64,000 nucleotides of DNA. Origin: Citrobacter freundii. GTDB taxonomy: Bacteria > Pseudomonadota > Gammaproteobacteria > Enterobacterales > Enterobacteriaceae. The notes below the pieces were generated by a model. That model did no database searches. It was given only the letters and a program-made list of their open reading frames with translations, and was not told the DNA's origin. A program made the translations under genes and the position numbers. Each line of letters starts with the position of its first letter. Within the stretch, counting starts at the first letter, position 1. The DNA is taken from NCBI RefSeq assembly GCF_029717145.1, contig NZ_CP099222.1, positions 4,402,001-4,466,000 of the forward strand, given 5' to 3'. Below are positions 32,420 to 45,111 of the stretch, piece by piece.

Positions 32420-34921
32420 ATGGGCCTGATTGTGGAATTTACCTGTGAATTGCCTAATGGTGTACATGCACGCCCGGCAAGCCACGTTGAAACGCTGTGC
32501 AACAACTTTACCTCACACATCGAGTGGCACAACCTGCGCACTGACCGGAAAGGGAACGCCAAAAGCGCGTTAGCGCTGATTGGCACTGACACGCTGGCGG
32601 GCGACAGCTGCCAGCTACTGATTTCCGGTGCAGATGAACAAGCGGCCCACCAGTGTTTGAGCCAGTGGCTGCGCGATGAATTTCCACAATGCGACGCTCC
32701 GCTGGCGGAGGTCAAAAACAGTGAACTGGAGCCACTTCCAGCATCACTCGCTCACCTGAACCCCCAGTTTTTCCGTGCCAGAGTGGTTTGCAATGGTAGC
32801 GCGGGAGGCCTCCTGACACTTCTTTCGTCGCTGGATCTCAACGCACTCGGCGAGCTTCCCACTGCCGGAAATGTGGAAGCTGAGCAATCCGCACTGGATA
32901 ACGGCTTAACCCTGCTGGTGAAGAATATTGAATTCCGTTTACTCGACAGCGACGGCGCGACCAGTGCGATTCTGGAAGCACACCGCTCGCTGGCGGGTGA
33001 CACTTCCCTGCGTCAGCACCTGCTGGCAGGAGTTTCTCGCGGGTTAAGCTGCGCCCAGGCGATAGTCGAAAGCGCAGGGCATTTCTGCGATGAATTTGCC
33101 CGCTCCAGCAGCAGCTATTTACAGGAGCGCGCGCTGGATGTACGCGACGTCTGCTTCCAGCTTTTACAGCAAATTTATGGCGAACAGCGTTTTCCTGCAC
33201 CGGGAAAACTCACCCAATCAGCAATCTGCATGGCTGATGAACTCACACCTAGCCAGTTCCTCGAACTGGATAAAATATTTCTCAAGGGTTTGTTGCTTAA
33301 GAGTGGCGGCACCACTTCGCACACCGTCATTCTCGCCCGCTCATTCAATATTCCCACACTGGTCGGCGTGGACATTGAAACCCTGGCGCCGTGGCAGCAG
33401 CAAACCGTCTACATCGACGGCAATGCAGGCGCCATCGTCGTGGCGCCAGATGAATCCATTGCTCGCTATTACCAGCAGGAAGCCCGCGTACAGGACGCCC
33501 TACGCGACCAACAGCGTATCTGGCTCACCCAGCAGGCACGCACCGCCGATGGCATCCGCATCGAAGTTGCCGCCAACATCGCCCACTCTGTGGAAGCATC
33601 GGCGGCGTTTGGCAACGGCGCGGAAGGGGTTGGCCTGTTCCGTACAGAAATGCTGTATATGGACCGAACCAGCGCTCCCGGCGAGAACGAACTGTACAAT
33701 ATTTTTTGTCAGGCTCTGGAGTCAGCAGAAGGCCGCAGCATTATTGTTCGTACGATGGATATCGGCGGTGATAAACCCGTTGATTACCTGAATATTCCCG
33801 CCGAAGCTAACCCGTTTCTTGGTTATCGCGCCGTGCGTATTTATGAAGAGTACGTCACGCTGTTTACCACACAATTACGGGCGATCCTCCGCGCTTCCGC
33901 GCACGGTAGCCTGAAAATCATGATCCCGATGATCTCCTCCATGGAAGAGATCCTGTGGGTCAAGGAAAAGCTGGCGGAGGCCAAACAGCAGTTACGCAAT
34001 GAACACATCCCGTTTGATGAGAAGATCTCGCTCGGCATCATGCTGGAAGTCCCCTCGGTGATGTTCATCATCGATCAGTGCTGTGAAGAAATTGATTTCT
34101 TTAGCATTGGCAGTAACGATCTGACCCAGTATCTGCTGGCAGTCGATCGTGACAACGCCAAAGTCACCCGTCACTACAACAGCCTGAATCCGGCCTTCCT
34201 GCGCGCATTGGATTACGCGGTGCAGGCGGTACATCGTCAGGGCAAGTGGATTGGTTTGTGCGGCGAGCTTGGCGCAAAGGGGTCGGTTCTGCCGCTGCTG
34301 GTCGGACTGGGACTGGATGAACTCAGCATGAGCGCGCCGTCAATTCCTGCCGCCAAAGCGCGGATGGCACAACTCGACAGCCGCGCCTGCCGTCAATTGC
34401 TGAACCAGGCGATGGCGTGTCGCACCTCGCTGGAAGTGGAACACCTTCTGGCCCAGTTCCGCATGACTCAACAGGACGCCCCGCTGGTTACCGCCCAATG
34501 CATCACGCTGAATAGCGACTGGCGCAGCAAAGAGGAGGTTCTCAAAGGGATGACCGACAACCTGCTGCTGGCCAGTCGCTGCCGCTACCCGCGCAAGCTT
34601 GAGGCCGATCTGTGGGCTCGCGAGGCGGTCTTCTCCACCGGACTGGGCTTCAGCTTCGCCATTCCGCACAGTAAATCTGAACACATAGAACAATCCACCA
34701 TTAGCGTGGCACGCCTGAAAGCGCCGGTACGCTGGGGTGATGACGAGGCGCAATTCATCATTATGCTAACCCTCAACAAACATGCCGCAGGCGACCAACA
34801 TATGCGTATTTTCTCGCGACTGGCCCGCCGCATTATGCACGAAGAATTCCGCAACTCGCTGGTTAACGCCGCTTCCTCCGACGCTATCGCCAGTCTGCTG
34901 CAACATGAACTTGAACTGTAA
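32420..34921 (+). CDS. ptsA: Multiphosphoryl transfer protein: HPr, enzyme I and IIA fusion
   Basis: PtsA joins three PTS proteins in one chain of 833 residues. An HPr-like domain (about 1-95) carries His16 in GVHARPA. An enzyme I domain (about 115-670) has the phosphohistidine near residue 301 in [14 protein letters not shown] and the phosphoenolpyruvate-binding segment [18 protein letters not shown] fructose-type IIA domain (about 685-833) has its histidine near 750 in [10 protein letters not shown]. The cluster can thus feed phosphate from PEP to FrwB without the general PTS. The start MGLIVEF matches E. coli; fsaB begins 10 bases after the stop. Confidence 0.95.
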   Translation: MGLIVEFTCELPNGVHARPASHVETLCNNFTSHIEWHNLRTDRKGNAKSALALIGTDTLAGDSCQLLISGADEQAAHQCLSQWLRDEFPQCDAPLAEVKNSELEPLPASLAHLNPQFFRARVVCNGSAGGLLTLLSSLDLNALGELPTAGNVEAEQSALDNGLTLLVKNIEFRLLDSDGATSAILEAHRSLAGDTSLRQHLLAGVSRGLSCAQAIVESAGHFCDEFARSSSSYLQERALDVRDVCFQLLQQIYGEQRFPAPGKLTQSAICMADELTPSQFLELDKIFLKGLLLKSGGTTSHTVILARSFNIPTLVGVDIETLAPWQQQTVYIDGNAGAIVVAPDESIARYYQQEARVQDALRDQQRIWLTQQARTADGIRIEVAANIAHSVEASAAFGNGAEGVGLFRTEMLYMDRTSAPGENELYNIFCQALESAEGRSIIVRTMDIGGDKPVDYLNIPAEANPFLGYRAVRIYEEYVTLFTTQLRAILRASAHGSLKIMIPMISSMEEILWVKEKLAEAKQQLRNEHIPFDEKISLGIMLEVPSVMFIIDQCCEEIDFFSIGSNDLTQYLLAVDRDNAKVTRHYNSLNPAFLRALDYAVQAVHRQGKWIGLCGELGAKGSVLPLLVGLGLDELSMSAPSIPAAKARMAQLDSRACRQLLNQAMACRTSLEVEHLLAQFRMTQQDAPLVTAQCITLNSDWRSKEEVLKGMTDNLLLASRCRYPRKLEADLWAREAVFSTGLGFSFAIPHSKSEHIEQSTISVARLKAPVRWGDDEAQFIIMLTLNKHAAGDQHMRIFSRLARRIMHEEFRNSLVNAASSDAIASLLQHELEL

Positions 34922-34931
34922 AGGAAAGGCT

Positions 34932-35594
34932 ATGGAACTGTACCTGGATACCGCCAACGTGGCGGAAGTTGAACGTCTGGCACGCATCTTCCCGATTGCT
35001 GGCGTCACTACCAACCCAAGCATCGTGGCGGCAAGTAAAGAGTCCATCTGGGAGGTACTGCCGCGTCTGCAAAAGGCAATGGGCAAAGACGGCATTCTGT
35101 TCGCGCAGACCATGAGCCGTGATGCGCAGGGGATGGTGGAAGAAGCTAAGCGCCTGAGCCTCGCCGTACCAGGTATCGTCGTTAAAATCCCGGTCACCGC
35201 CGAAGGTCTTGCGGCCATCAAGCAGCTGAAAAAAGAAGGTATTACCACCTTAGGCACCGCCGTGTACAGCGCAGCGCAAGGACTGCTGGCCGCGCTGGCG
35301 GGAGCAAAATATGTCGCCCCTTATGTGAACCGTGTTGACGCCCAGGGCGGAGACGGTATCCGCACGGTACAGGAACTGCAAACATTGCTGGAGCTGCATG
35401 CGCCAAGCAGCATTGTGCTGGCAGCCAGCTTTAAAACGCCACGCCAGGCGCTGGATTGCTTACTGGCAGGATGTGAAGCAATCACCCTGCCATTAGATGT
35501 AGCGCAACAAATGCTCAATACCCCTGCGGTAGAGTCTGCAATAGAGAAGTTTGAGCAGGACTGGAACAACGCATTTGGTCGGATCACTCTTTAA
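34932..35594 (+). CDS. fsaB: Fructose-6-phosphate aldolase FsaB
   Basis: FsaB (TalC) is a transaldolase-family class I aldolase that in vitro splits fructose 6-phosphate into dihydroxyacetone and glyceraldehyde 3-phosphate; it accepts hydroxyacetone well as the donor part. The Schiff-base lysine is Lys85 in [10 protein letters not shown], and [10 protein letters not shown] is present. The start [10 protein letters not shown] gives 220 residues as in E. coli. Its position between ptsA and gldA suggests it cleaves the product of PflD, giving GldA its small carbonyl substrate. Confidence 0.96.
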   Translation: MELYLDTANVAEVERLARIFPIAGVTTNPSIVAASKESIWEVLPRLQKAMGKDGILFAQTMSRDAQGMVEEAKRLSLAVPGIVVKIPVTAEGLAAIKQLKKEGITTLGTAVYSAAQGLLAALAGAKYVAPYVNRVDAQGGDGIRTVQELQTLLELHAPSSIVLAASFKTPRQALDCLLAGCEAITLPLDVAQQMLNTPAVESAIEKFEQDWNNAFGRITL

Positions 35595-35605
35595 GGAGAT
35601 AACGT

Positions 35606-36709
35606 ATGGATCGCATTATTCAATCACCGGGTAAATACATCCAGGGTGCCGATGTTATTACTCGTCTTGGCAGTTACCTCAAACCGCTGGCGGAACGCTG
35701 GCTGGTTGTTGGAGACAAATTTGTCTTAGGCTTTGCCCAACCCGCCCTGGAAAAAAGCTTCCAGGATGCCGGTCTGGCGCTGGAAATCGCCCCGTTTGGC
35801 GGCGAATGTTCACAAAACGAAATCGATCGCCTGCGCGGCGTCGCGGAACAAGCGCAGTGTGGCGCGGTATTAGGCATTGGTGGCGGTAAAACGCTGGATA
35901 CCGCCAAAGCACTGGCCCACTTTATGGGCGTGCCGGTTGCCATTGCACCGACCATTGCCTCAACCGATGCCCCCTGCAGCGCGCTGTCGGTAATTTACAC
36001 CGATGCAGGTGAGTTCGATCGCTATCTGCTGCTGCCGAACAACCCGGACCGGGTCATTGTGGATACCAAAATTGTCGCGGGGGCACCGGCTCGTTTACTT
36101 GCCGCCGGCATTGGCGATGCGCTGGCAACCTGGTTTGAAGCCCGCGCCTGTTCACGCAGCGGCGCCACCACCATGGCCGGTGGTCAGTGTACTCAGGCGG
36201 CACTGGCGCTAGCCGAGCTGTGCTACAACACGCTGATCGAAGAAGGCGAAAAAGCGATGCTGGCCGCCGAGCAGCACGTGGTGACCCCAGCACTGGAGCG
36301 CGTGATTGAAGCCAACACCTACCTGAGCGGCGTCGGTTTTGAAAGCGGTGGGCTGGCCGCAGCACATGCTATTCACAACGGCCTGACGGCCATCCCGGAT
36401 GCACATCACTATTATCACGGTGAAAAAGTGGCATTCGGTACGTTAACGCAGTTAGTACTGGAAAATGCGCCGGTAGAAGAAATTGAAACCGTGGCGGCAC
36501 TGTGCCACTCCGTTGGTCTGCCAATCACCCTTGCCCAACTGGATATCAAGCAGGATATTCCGGCCAAAATGCGCATCGTGGCCGAAGCAGCCTGTGCCGA
36601 AGGCGAAACCATTCACAACATGCCTGGCGGAGCCACGCCGGATCAGGTTTACGCCGCGCTGCTGGTGGCAGATCAGTACGGTCAGCGATTCCTGCAAGAG
36701 TGGGAATAA
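35606..36709 (+). CDS. gldA: Glycerol dehydrogenase
   Basis: GldA is a zinc-dependent NAD enzyme of the iron/glycerol dehydrogenase superfamily. It interconverts glycerol and dihydroxyacetone and also reduces hydroxyacetone to 1,2-propanediol. Zinc ligands are Asp171 ([11 protein letters not shown]), His254 (AAHAIHNG) and His271 ([10 protein letters not shown]). The NAD loop [13 protein letters not shown] is visible. All 367 residues match E. coli. It is the last gene of ptsA-fsaB-gldA, 11 bases after fsaB. Confidence 0.97.
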   Translation: MDRIIQSPGKYIQGADVITRLGSYLKPLAERWLVVGDKFVLGFAQPALEKSFQDAGLALEIAPFGGECSQNEIDRLRGVAEQAQCGAVLGIGGGKTLDTAKALAHFMGVPVAIAPTIASTDAPCSALSVIYTDAGEFDRYLLLPNNPDRVIVDTKIVAGAPARLLAAGIGDALATWFEARACSRSGATTMAGGQCTQAALALAELCYNTLIEEGEKAMLAAEQHVVTPALERVIEANTYLSGVGFESGGLAAAHAIHNGLTAIPDAHHYYHGEKVAFGTLTQLVLENAPVEEIETVAALCHSVGLPITLAQLDIKQDIPAKMRIVAEAACAEGETIHNMPGGATPDQVYAALLVADQYGQRFLQEWE

Positions 36710-36718
36710 GCACGGTTT

Positions 36719-36750
36719 GACCGGATGGCGGCTTCGCCTTATCCGGCCAA
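36719..36750. repeat. REP element after gldA
   Basis: GACCGGATGGCGGCTTCGCC followed by TTATCCGGCC forms a single REP hairpin just after the gldA stop. A second fragment, GCCATCCGGCC, lies beyond the terminator next to the katG stop. Confidence 0.75.
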
Positions 36751-36776
36751 CAAAATCCACATGCCTAACGGCCAAT

Positions 36777-36804
36777 AAAAATCCCCGCAATTGCGGGGAT
36801 TTTC
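36777..36804. terminator. Bidirectional terminator between gldA and katG
   Basis: AAAATCCCCGC/GCGGGGATTTT is a near-perfect palindrome with A and T runs on both sides, so it can end both the gldA and the katG transcripts. In E. coli K-12 the genes yijF and yijE lie in this place; they are absent here. Confidence 0.85.
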
Positions 36805-36827
36805 TGTATGCCATCCGGCCTCTTGCT

Positions 36828-39008
<2,181 letters not shown>

Positions 39009-39142
39009 CTATATGCTCCCTTTACAGTGTTCTAGCTACGATATACACCACCAGAGATAAGATATAGTCGAAAAAACCCACAGATTCGATAGCTAAATCC
39101 TTTTATATTTTTAGTTACAGAGATGTAGATCAAAATGATCAA

Positions 39143-39165
39143 CAAAAAGCCCTCCGTAGAGGGCT
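39143..39165 (-). terminator. Terminator of metF
   Basis: On the minus strand the 7-bp stem AGCCCTC/GAGGGCT with a TACG loop is followed by TTTTTG. It begins about 10 bases after the metF stop and lies within the katG promoter region. Confidence 0.85.
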
Positions 39166-39175
39166 GATGTTACAA

Positions 39176-40066
<891 letters not shown>

Positions 40067-40112
40067 TTACCTCATCAATCTTTTGTCGTTATATGTTGTG
40101 TTGTGAACTGCT

Positions 40113-40136
40113 ATACGTTTAGACGTCTAGATGTAA
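40113..40136. promoter_or_regulatory. MetJ operator of metF
   Basis: Three tandem 8-base met boxes read ATACGTTT, AGACGTCT and AGATGTAA; the middle one is the exact consensus. MetJ with S-adenosylmethionine should repress metF from here. Confidence 0.85.
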
Positions 40137-40220
40137 AAATGACGGAAAAGCGCCGTAACGTCAACATAAAAATCATCGTGAAAGGTGAGGAATACTCAGT
40201 GAAGATGAAAATAATTCACT

Positions 40221-40557
40221 TTAACGTGCAGAAAGGAAGGACGCCGAGAGTAATAAAGGAAGCCATTGCAGGCGAGATTCTTGTTCAGTCGGTAATACCA
40301 GTCCGACAGTGATGCACAATTCCGTGTCGCATAGCGGACGAAAAACCACCCCCTGCCGCTGGATAGCTGCAAACGATGCCGGAAACAGGCTCACCCCCTC
40401 GCCACGCGCAATACGCGCAAGCAGAACATCATGCTCCAGCGGCTCTTCAATGCAGACAGGCGAGCGGGATCACGGTGAGTCCAGTAGCCTCCAGCGGCAG
40501 CGCCACACTAGCCGCGTCCAGTTTTCCACGCCGCACCTGGCGCGTTAGGTAACGCCA
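40221..40557 (-). pseudogene. LysR-type regulator, C-terminal remnant with frameshift
   Basis: Read on the minus strand, two frames join into the effector-binding half of a LysR regulator. From about 40557 the frame gives [20 protein letters not shown] and then PLEATGLTVIPLACLH, ending in a stop. From about 40452 the next frame gives CIEEPLEHDVLLARIARGEG, then VSLFPASFAAIQRQGVVFRP, and ends near 40221. The DNA-binding half is missing; at about 40550 the sequence changes into a different gene on the other strand. The function of the intact gene is unknown, though such regulators often sit divergent to the enzyme they control. Confidence 0.8.
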
Positions 40558-40712
40558 CACCGCAGCTAAAGGTGCACATTGCCGCCGCACTGCACGTGGG
40601 GTTAACGCAGGAGGAGATTACTGAAGTGATTATACAGATGGCAGTATACGCAGGCTTTCCCGCTGCGCTGAACGGGCTGTTCGCCGCAAAAGAGGTGTTT
40701 GCGAAACAGTAA
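40549..40712 (+). pseudogene. Carboxymuconolactone decarboxylase family, C-terminal remnant
   Basis: The plus-strand frame gives [20 protein letters not shown], then [20 protein letters not shown], and ends [11 protein letters not shown] at the stop (40710-40712). This is the C-terminal half of a carboxymuconolactone-decarboxylase-like (AhpD-fold) protein. There is no start or N-terminal half; upstream bases belong to the opposed LysR remnant. Both genes must once have diverged from a promoter region that is now deleted. Confidence 0.8.
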
Positions 40713-40713
40713 A

Positions 40714-40804
40714 GATGCCGGATGGCGATGCTTGCGCATCTTATCCGGCCTACACAGCATTACCCTTACTACGTAGGCCGGATAAGCGTAGCGCCATCCG
40801 GCAA
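40714..40804. repeat. BIME between the CMD remnant and metL
   Basis: Two REP units (GATGCCGGATGGCGATGC...TTATCCGGCC and ACGTAGGCCGGATAAGCG...CGCCATCCGGCA) lie in opposite orientation, directly after the metL stop. Confidence 0.85.
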
Positions 40805-40812
40805 CACACACC

Positions 40813-43245
40813 CTACAGCAACTGCGCCAGACGATTAATATCCGACTGAATCGCCCCGGCGGTCACATCACGACCCGCCCCCGGCCCACGGATCACCAGC
40901 GGGTTATCGCGGTACCAGCGGCTTTCGATGGCGAACACGTTATCGCACGGCAGCAGCGCCGCCAGCGGGTGCTCAGGACGGACCGCTTCCACCCCCACAC
41001 GCGCTTTTCCGTTGGCATCGAAACGTGCCACGTAGCGCAGTACCAGCCCCATTTCACGGGCGGCCTCCAGCCGCTGAACCATCTGCTCATTCAGCTCATC
41101 GCCATTTTCAAAGAAATGGTCAATAGAGCCTTCTTCACAGTGCGCAGGTACCAGTGACTCCACGCGAACCTGGTCCGGCTCGATGTCGTAACCCGCTTCA
41201 CGCGCCAGGATCACCAGCTTGCGCATCACATCTTTACCAGAAAGGTCAACGCGCGGATCCGGCTCAGTCAGCCCCTGCTGCCACGCTTGATCCACCAGGT
41301 CGGTAAACGGAACAGAACCGTCAAATTGCAGGAACAGCCACGACAGCGTGCCGGAGAAGATCCCGCTGATCGACAAAATGGTGTCTCCGCTGTCAATCAG
41401 ATCCCGTACGGTATGATTGATCGGCAATCCGGCGCCGACAGTGGCGTTATACAGCCAGTGACGACCGGTTTTCTCAAAGGCGTCGTGGATTTGGCGATAC
41501 TTATTACTCGTGCTTGCGCCAGCCAGTTTATTGGCGCTAATCACGTGAAAACCGTGGCTGGCGAAATCCAGATACTGATCCGCCAGTTGTTCACTGGCGG
41601 TGACGTCCAGCACGACTAAATCGTCATACGGGTGCGCGCGCATCCACAGGAACAAGGATTCTTCATCCTGCTCTACCGCTTCATCATCAAAGAAGGCTAA
41701 CGCGCGGCTGGCGTCCAGTCCTTCGTAATTCAGCAGGCTACGGCGGCTATCCACCACGCCTGCCAGCACGAATTCAAAACCGGTACGCGCAGACAGCGTG
41801 CTCTGCTCACGGGCAAACAGCTCCAGCCAGCGAGAACCGATATTCCCCTTGCCAAACAGCACCAGGCCGATGCGTTTTTCAGCGCGGAAAATTGACTGGT
41901 GCAGACCCTGGATCAGGCTTTCGGTCGGGCCAGTACGCAGCACGGCAACCAGGCTGATACCCTCTTCTGACTGCCAGGTAAACTCAACCGGCTGGCCCTT
42001 CAGTTGTTGCCAGAAACGGTGGCAGTGCAGCGGGTTACGCGTCACCCCAGCACCCACCATCGCCACCAACGCCAGGCCTTGACGCAAACGCAGCTCGCCC
42101 GGCAGGCCTGCTTCATCAAGAATTTTCAGCGCGCCGTCAGCGACTTCAGAGGTGTAGCAAAATTGCAGCAGTTGGCGATCAGGATGCACACCCACCGCCA
42201 GCGGACGCACCTGTGCACGTTTTAAAATCTGGTCGATATCTTTGTAAGCCAGCTTAAAGTCCTGACCTGTGGGCACCTGGAACTCAATCAGGCAAACGTC
42301 GTCATGGCTGGTGACAATACGCGCCCCGGTACCGGAAGCCAGCACGCGTTCAATGCGCGTCGATCCTTGCTCCGGCGTATAGCTACAGCGCAACTGGAGA
42401 TCAATATCGCTGCCGGAAACCGGCTGTAAGGTACGGGCATGGAGAACCGGTGCCGCCAGACGCGCCAGTTCGCTGGCTTCATCAAGGCGCAGCAACGGCA
42501 GCAAACACGCATCTTTTACTTTGCGCGGATCCGCGCTGTACACCCCGGCGACATCGCTCCAGATAGTCACGCGGGAAACACCCGCCAGTGCGCCAACCTG
42601 GGTCGCGGAGTAGTCAGAACCGTTACGCCCCAACAGCACCGTTTCGCCCGCATTACTGCGGCTGATAAATCCGGTCACCACCAGGCGTTTCCCCGGATGC
42701 TGCGCCAACAGCTGTTGCAGTAAGGGATACGAAAGGCCTTCATCCACCTGCGGTTGAGCGCCGCGTTCCGCGCGCAAAAACTCGCGCGCATCCAGCCAGG
42801 CAGATTCCAGACCCTGCTGGTTAAGTACGGCAGACATCAGACGCGCTGACCACACTTCACCATGCCCGACTACTTCAGCGTAAACCGTATCGTTGACGCC
42901 GCCGTCGAGTAAACCGGCCAGACGCTCCAGATCGTGAATAAACTCGCCAATCAGCCCATCGGCCACCTCTGGTGGTAACAGACCGCTAATAAGCTCGCTC
43001 TGATAGCGGCGTAACGCCTGCTGAACCTGATGCGCAGAAAGGCGATCGGTCTGGCTTAACTTCAGCCAGCTAATCAACTGGTTAGTGGTACTGCCCGCCG
43101 CGGAAACAACCATCATGTCGTCAGGCTGCGAGTACTCAGCCATAATGCCTGCGACACGTAAATAACATTTCACGTCAGCCAGACTACTACCACCAAATTT
43201 GTGCAGTTGACGACCCTTCGCCCCTGCCTGCGCAATCACACTCAT
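40813..43245 (-). CDS. metL: Aspartokinase II / homoserine dehydrogenase II
   Basis: MetL is bifunctional: aspartate is phosphorylated by the N-terminal aspartokinase (about 1-450, KFGGSSLADVKC near residue 17), and aspartate semialdehyde is reduced by the C-terminal homoserine dehydrogenase (about 465-810, LVLFGKGNIGSRWLELF). It feeds the threonine and methionine branch. All 810 residues match E. coli. It begins 2 bases after metB, so the two are cotranscribed and repressed by MetJ. Unlike ThrA it has no amino-acid feedback in E. coli. Confidence 0.98.
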   Translation of the reverse strand: MSVIAQAGAKGRQLHKFGGSSLADVKCYLRVAGIMAEYSQPDDMMVVSAAGSTTNQLISWLKLSQTDRLSAHQVQQALRRYQSELISGLLPPEVADGLIGEFIHDLERLAGLLDGGVNDTVYAEVVGHGEVWSARLMSAVLNQQGLESAWLDAREFLRAERGAQPQVDEGLSYPLLQQLLAQHPGKRLVVTGFISRSNAGETVLLGRNGSDYSATQVGALAGVSRVTIWSDVAGVYSADPRKVKDACLLPLLRLDEASELARLAAPVLHARTLQPVSGSDIDLQLRCSYTPEQGSTRIERVLASGTGARIVTSHDDVCLIEFQVPTGQDFKLAYKDIDQILKRAQVRPLAVGVHPDRQLLQFCYTSEVADGALKILDEAGLPGELRLRQGLALVAMVGAGVTRNPLHCHRFWQQLKGQPVEFTWQSEEGISLVAVLRTGPTESLIQGLHQSIFRAEKRIGLVLFGKGNIGSRWLELFAREQSTLSARTGFEFVLAGVVDSRRSLLNYEGLDASRALAFFDDEAVEQDEESLFLWMRAHPYDDLVVLDVTASEQLADQYLDFASHGFHVISANKLAGASTSNKYRQIHDAFEKTGRHWLYNATVGAGLPINHTVRDLIDSGDTILSISGIFSGTLSWLFLQFDGSVPFTDLVDQAWQQGLTEPDPRVDLSGKDVMRKLVILAREAGYDIEPDQVRVESLVPAHCEEGSIDHFFENGDELNEQMVQRLEAAREMGLVLRYVARFDANGKARVGVEAVRPEHPLAALLPCDNVFAIESRWYRDNPLVIRGPGAGRDVTAGAIQSDINRLAQLL

Positions 43246-43247
43246 GT

Positions 43248-44408
43248 TTACCCCTTGTTTGCAGCCCGGAAGCCATTTTCCAGGTCGGCAATTAAATCTT
43301 CGCCATCTTCAATACCGGTGGAGATACGCAGCAGCGTCTCAGAAATGCCGGCAGCAGCACGCGCTTCTGGTGCCATCCCCGCGTGGGTCATGGTCGCGGC
43401 ATGGGAGATCAGGCTTTCGACGCCCCCCAGTGATTCTGCCAGCGTAAACAATGATAACCCGCCAAGGAAGTCGCGCAGCGTTTGCTCATCACCATCCAGT
43501 TCAAAACTCAACATCGCGCCAAAGCCTTTTTGCTGACGCGCGGCAATTTCATGCCCCTGATTATCCGGCAGTGACGGGTGATACAGTTTTTTCACCAGCG
43601 GCTGGGTTTGCAAATAGTCGACAATCGCCTGGGCGTTGCGTTGTGCCACCTCCATACGAGGTGACAGCGTACGCAGGCCGCGCAACAGCAGATAACTATC
43701 AAATGCGCCGCCGGTGACGCCAATATTATTCGCCCACCATGCCAGCTCAGTGACCAGTTCTGGATCTTTTGCAATCACCACGCCAGCCACGACATCTGAG
43801 TGACCATTTAAATATTTCGTGCATGAATGCAACACCAGATCGGCGCCTAATGCCAGTGGATTTTGCAGTGCTGGGCTTAAAAACGTGTTATCAACGACGC
43901 TTACCGCGCCAGCCTCACGCGCCAACTGGCAGATTTTCGCAATATCGACCACGCGTAACAGCGGATTACTTGGGCTTTCTACCAGCACCAACGTCGGTTT
44001 CTCCGCTAACGCGGCCTTCAGCGCGGCTTCATTGCCTTGATCGACAAACAGCACGCGATAACACCCACGCTTCGCCAGACTGTCAAACAGGCGATAGCTG
44101 CCGCCGTAACAGTCGTGCGGCGCCACCAGCAGGTCGCCCGGCTTCAGGAACACCGTAGTTACCAGATGAATTGCCGACATACCGGTACTGGTCAGCACCG
44201 CGCCCGCACCGCCTTCCAGCTCCGCCAGCGCACGCTGGACAACATCACGCGTCGGGTTACCGCGACGTGAATAGTCATGGGCCCGAGGCTCGTTGAAACC
44301 GGTAAAATTATAGGTGCTTGAAAGGTGAATCGGCGGGACAACGCAACCGTACTGCTCGTCGTCATTTAATCCGCTACGCACTGCGATGGTGGCCTGTTTA
44401 CGCGTCAT
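43248..44408 (-). CDS. metB: Cystathionine gamma-synthase
   Basis: MetB is the pyridoxal-phosphate enzyme that joins O-succinylhomoserine and cysteine to cystathionine. The PLP lysine lies in LVLHSCTKYLNGHSDVVAG near residue 198, with VDNTFLSP upstream of it. Length is 386 as in E. coli. It is the first gene of metBL, divergent from metJ, with five met boxes between. Confidence 0.98.
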   Translation of the reverse strand: MTRKQATIAVRSGLNDDEQYGCVVPPIHLSSTYNFTGFNEPRAHDYSRRGNPTRDVVQRALAELEGGAGAVLTSTGMSAIHLVTTVFLKPGDLLVAPHDCYGGSYRLFDSLAKRGCYRVLFVDQGNEAALKAALAEKPTLVLVESPSNPLLRVVDIAKICQLAREAGAVSVVDNTFLSPALQNPLALGADLVLHSCTKYLNGHSDVVAGVVIAKDPELVTELAWWANNIGVTGGAFDSYLLLRGLRTLSPRMEVAQRNAQAIVDYLQTQPLVKKLYHPSLPDNQGHEIAARQQKGFGAMLSFELDGDEQTLRDFLGGLSLFTLAESLGGVESLISHAATMTHAGMAPEARAAAGISETLLRISTGIEDGEDLIADLENGFRAANKG

Positions 44409-44477
44409 ATTGAGGAGTTCCTGGCTGAGCCGGTGAATAGTCAGACCCCAGAGTAATCATTGTTACAATAGCCGTCA

Positions 44478-44517
44478 ATACATCTGGACATCTAAACTTC
44501 TTTGCGTATAGATTGAG
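44478..44517. promoter_or_regulatory. MetJ operator between metB and metJ
   Basis: Five contiguous 8-base boxes read ATACATCT, GGACATCT, AAACTTCT, TTGCGTAT and AGATTGAG. This agrees with the E. coli metBJ operator as recalled. MetJ dimers bind such arrays side by side and repress both metBL and metJ. Confidence 0.85.
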
Positions 44518-44673
44518 CAAATTCAAAATAGCCGTTAAAATTATATGCATTAGCGTACATCTGCGTCGGCTAACTTCGTGTCAGGGCCGCGCCACTACGA
44601 TAAACTACGCACAGTTATGGTCCGGGCTCAGGTTCTGGCCTCAAATTTAATGACAAAGAGGATTAAGTATCTC

Positions 44674-44991
44674 ATGGCTGAATGGAGCGGCGAATATATC
44701 AGCCCATACGCTGAGCACGGTAAGAAGAGTGAGCAAGTCAAAAAGATTACGGTTTCCATTCCTCTGAAGGTGTTAAAGATCCTTACCGATGAACGCACGC
44801 GTCGTCAGGTGAACAACCTGCGCCACGCCACCAACAGCGAGCTGCTGTGTGAAGCGTTTCTGCATGCCTTTACCGGACAACCGTTACCCAACGATGACGA
44901 TCTGCGCAAAGAGCGCAGTGATGAAATCCCGGAAGAAGCCAAGGTAATTATGCGTGAACTGGGGATCAACCCGGAGACGTGGGAGTACTAA
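44674..44991 (+). CDS. metJ: Methionine repressor
   Basis: MetJ is a ribbon-helix-helix repressor that uses S-adenosylmethionine as corepressor. The beta-strand that enters the DNA groove is KKITVSIPL (about 22-30), followed by helices through [20 protein letters not shown]. The start [10 protein letters not shown] gives 105 residues as in E. coli; the upstream extension of the frame covers the leader. It diverges from metBL. Confidence 0.98.
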   Translation: MAEWSGEYISPYAEHGKKSEQVKKITVSIPLKVLKILTDERTRRQVNNLRHATNSELLCEAFLHAFTGQPLPNDDDLRKERSDEIPEEAKVIMRELGINPETWEY

Positions 44992-45021
44992 CTAGTTAAA
45001 ACGGCGGCTGACGTTGCAAAA

Positions 45022-45059
45022 GATGAGAAGACGCGGGACTGCTCCCGCCTCTTCTCGTC
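45022..45059. terminator. Long hairpin after metJ
   Basis: The arms GATGAGAAGACGCGGGA and TCCCGCCTCTTCTCGTC pair over nearly 17 bp with a CTGC loop. It lies 30 bases after the metJ stop. No clear T run follows, but position and strength suggest a transcript end or RNA-stabilising structure. Confidence 0.6.
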
Positions 45060-45111
45060 CTGTTTCTCCTAACGCATAACGCGCGATACAGAGCCTCATA
45101 CCTTCACAACG

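Noticed and set aside
39009-39142. OxyR operator upstream of katG
   Set aside because: ATAG elements are present, but I could not align four quarter sites at the required spacing.
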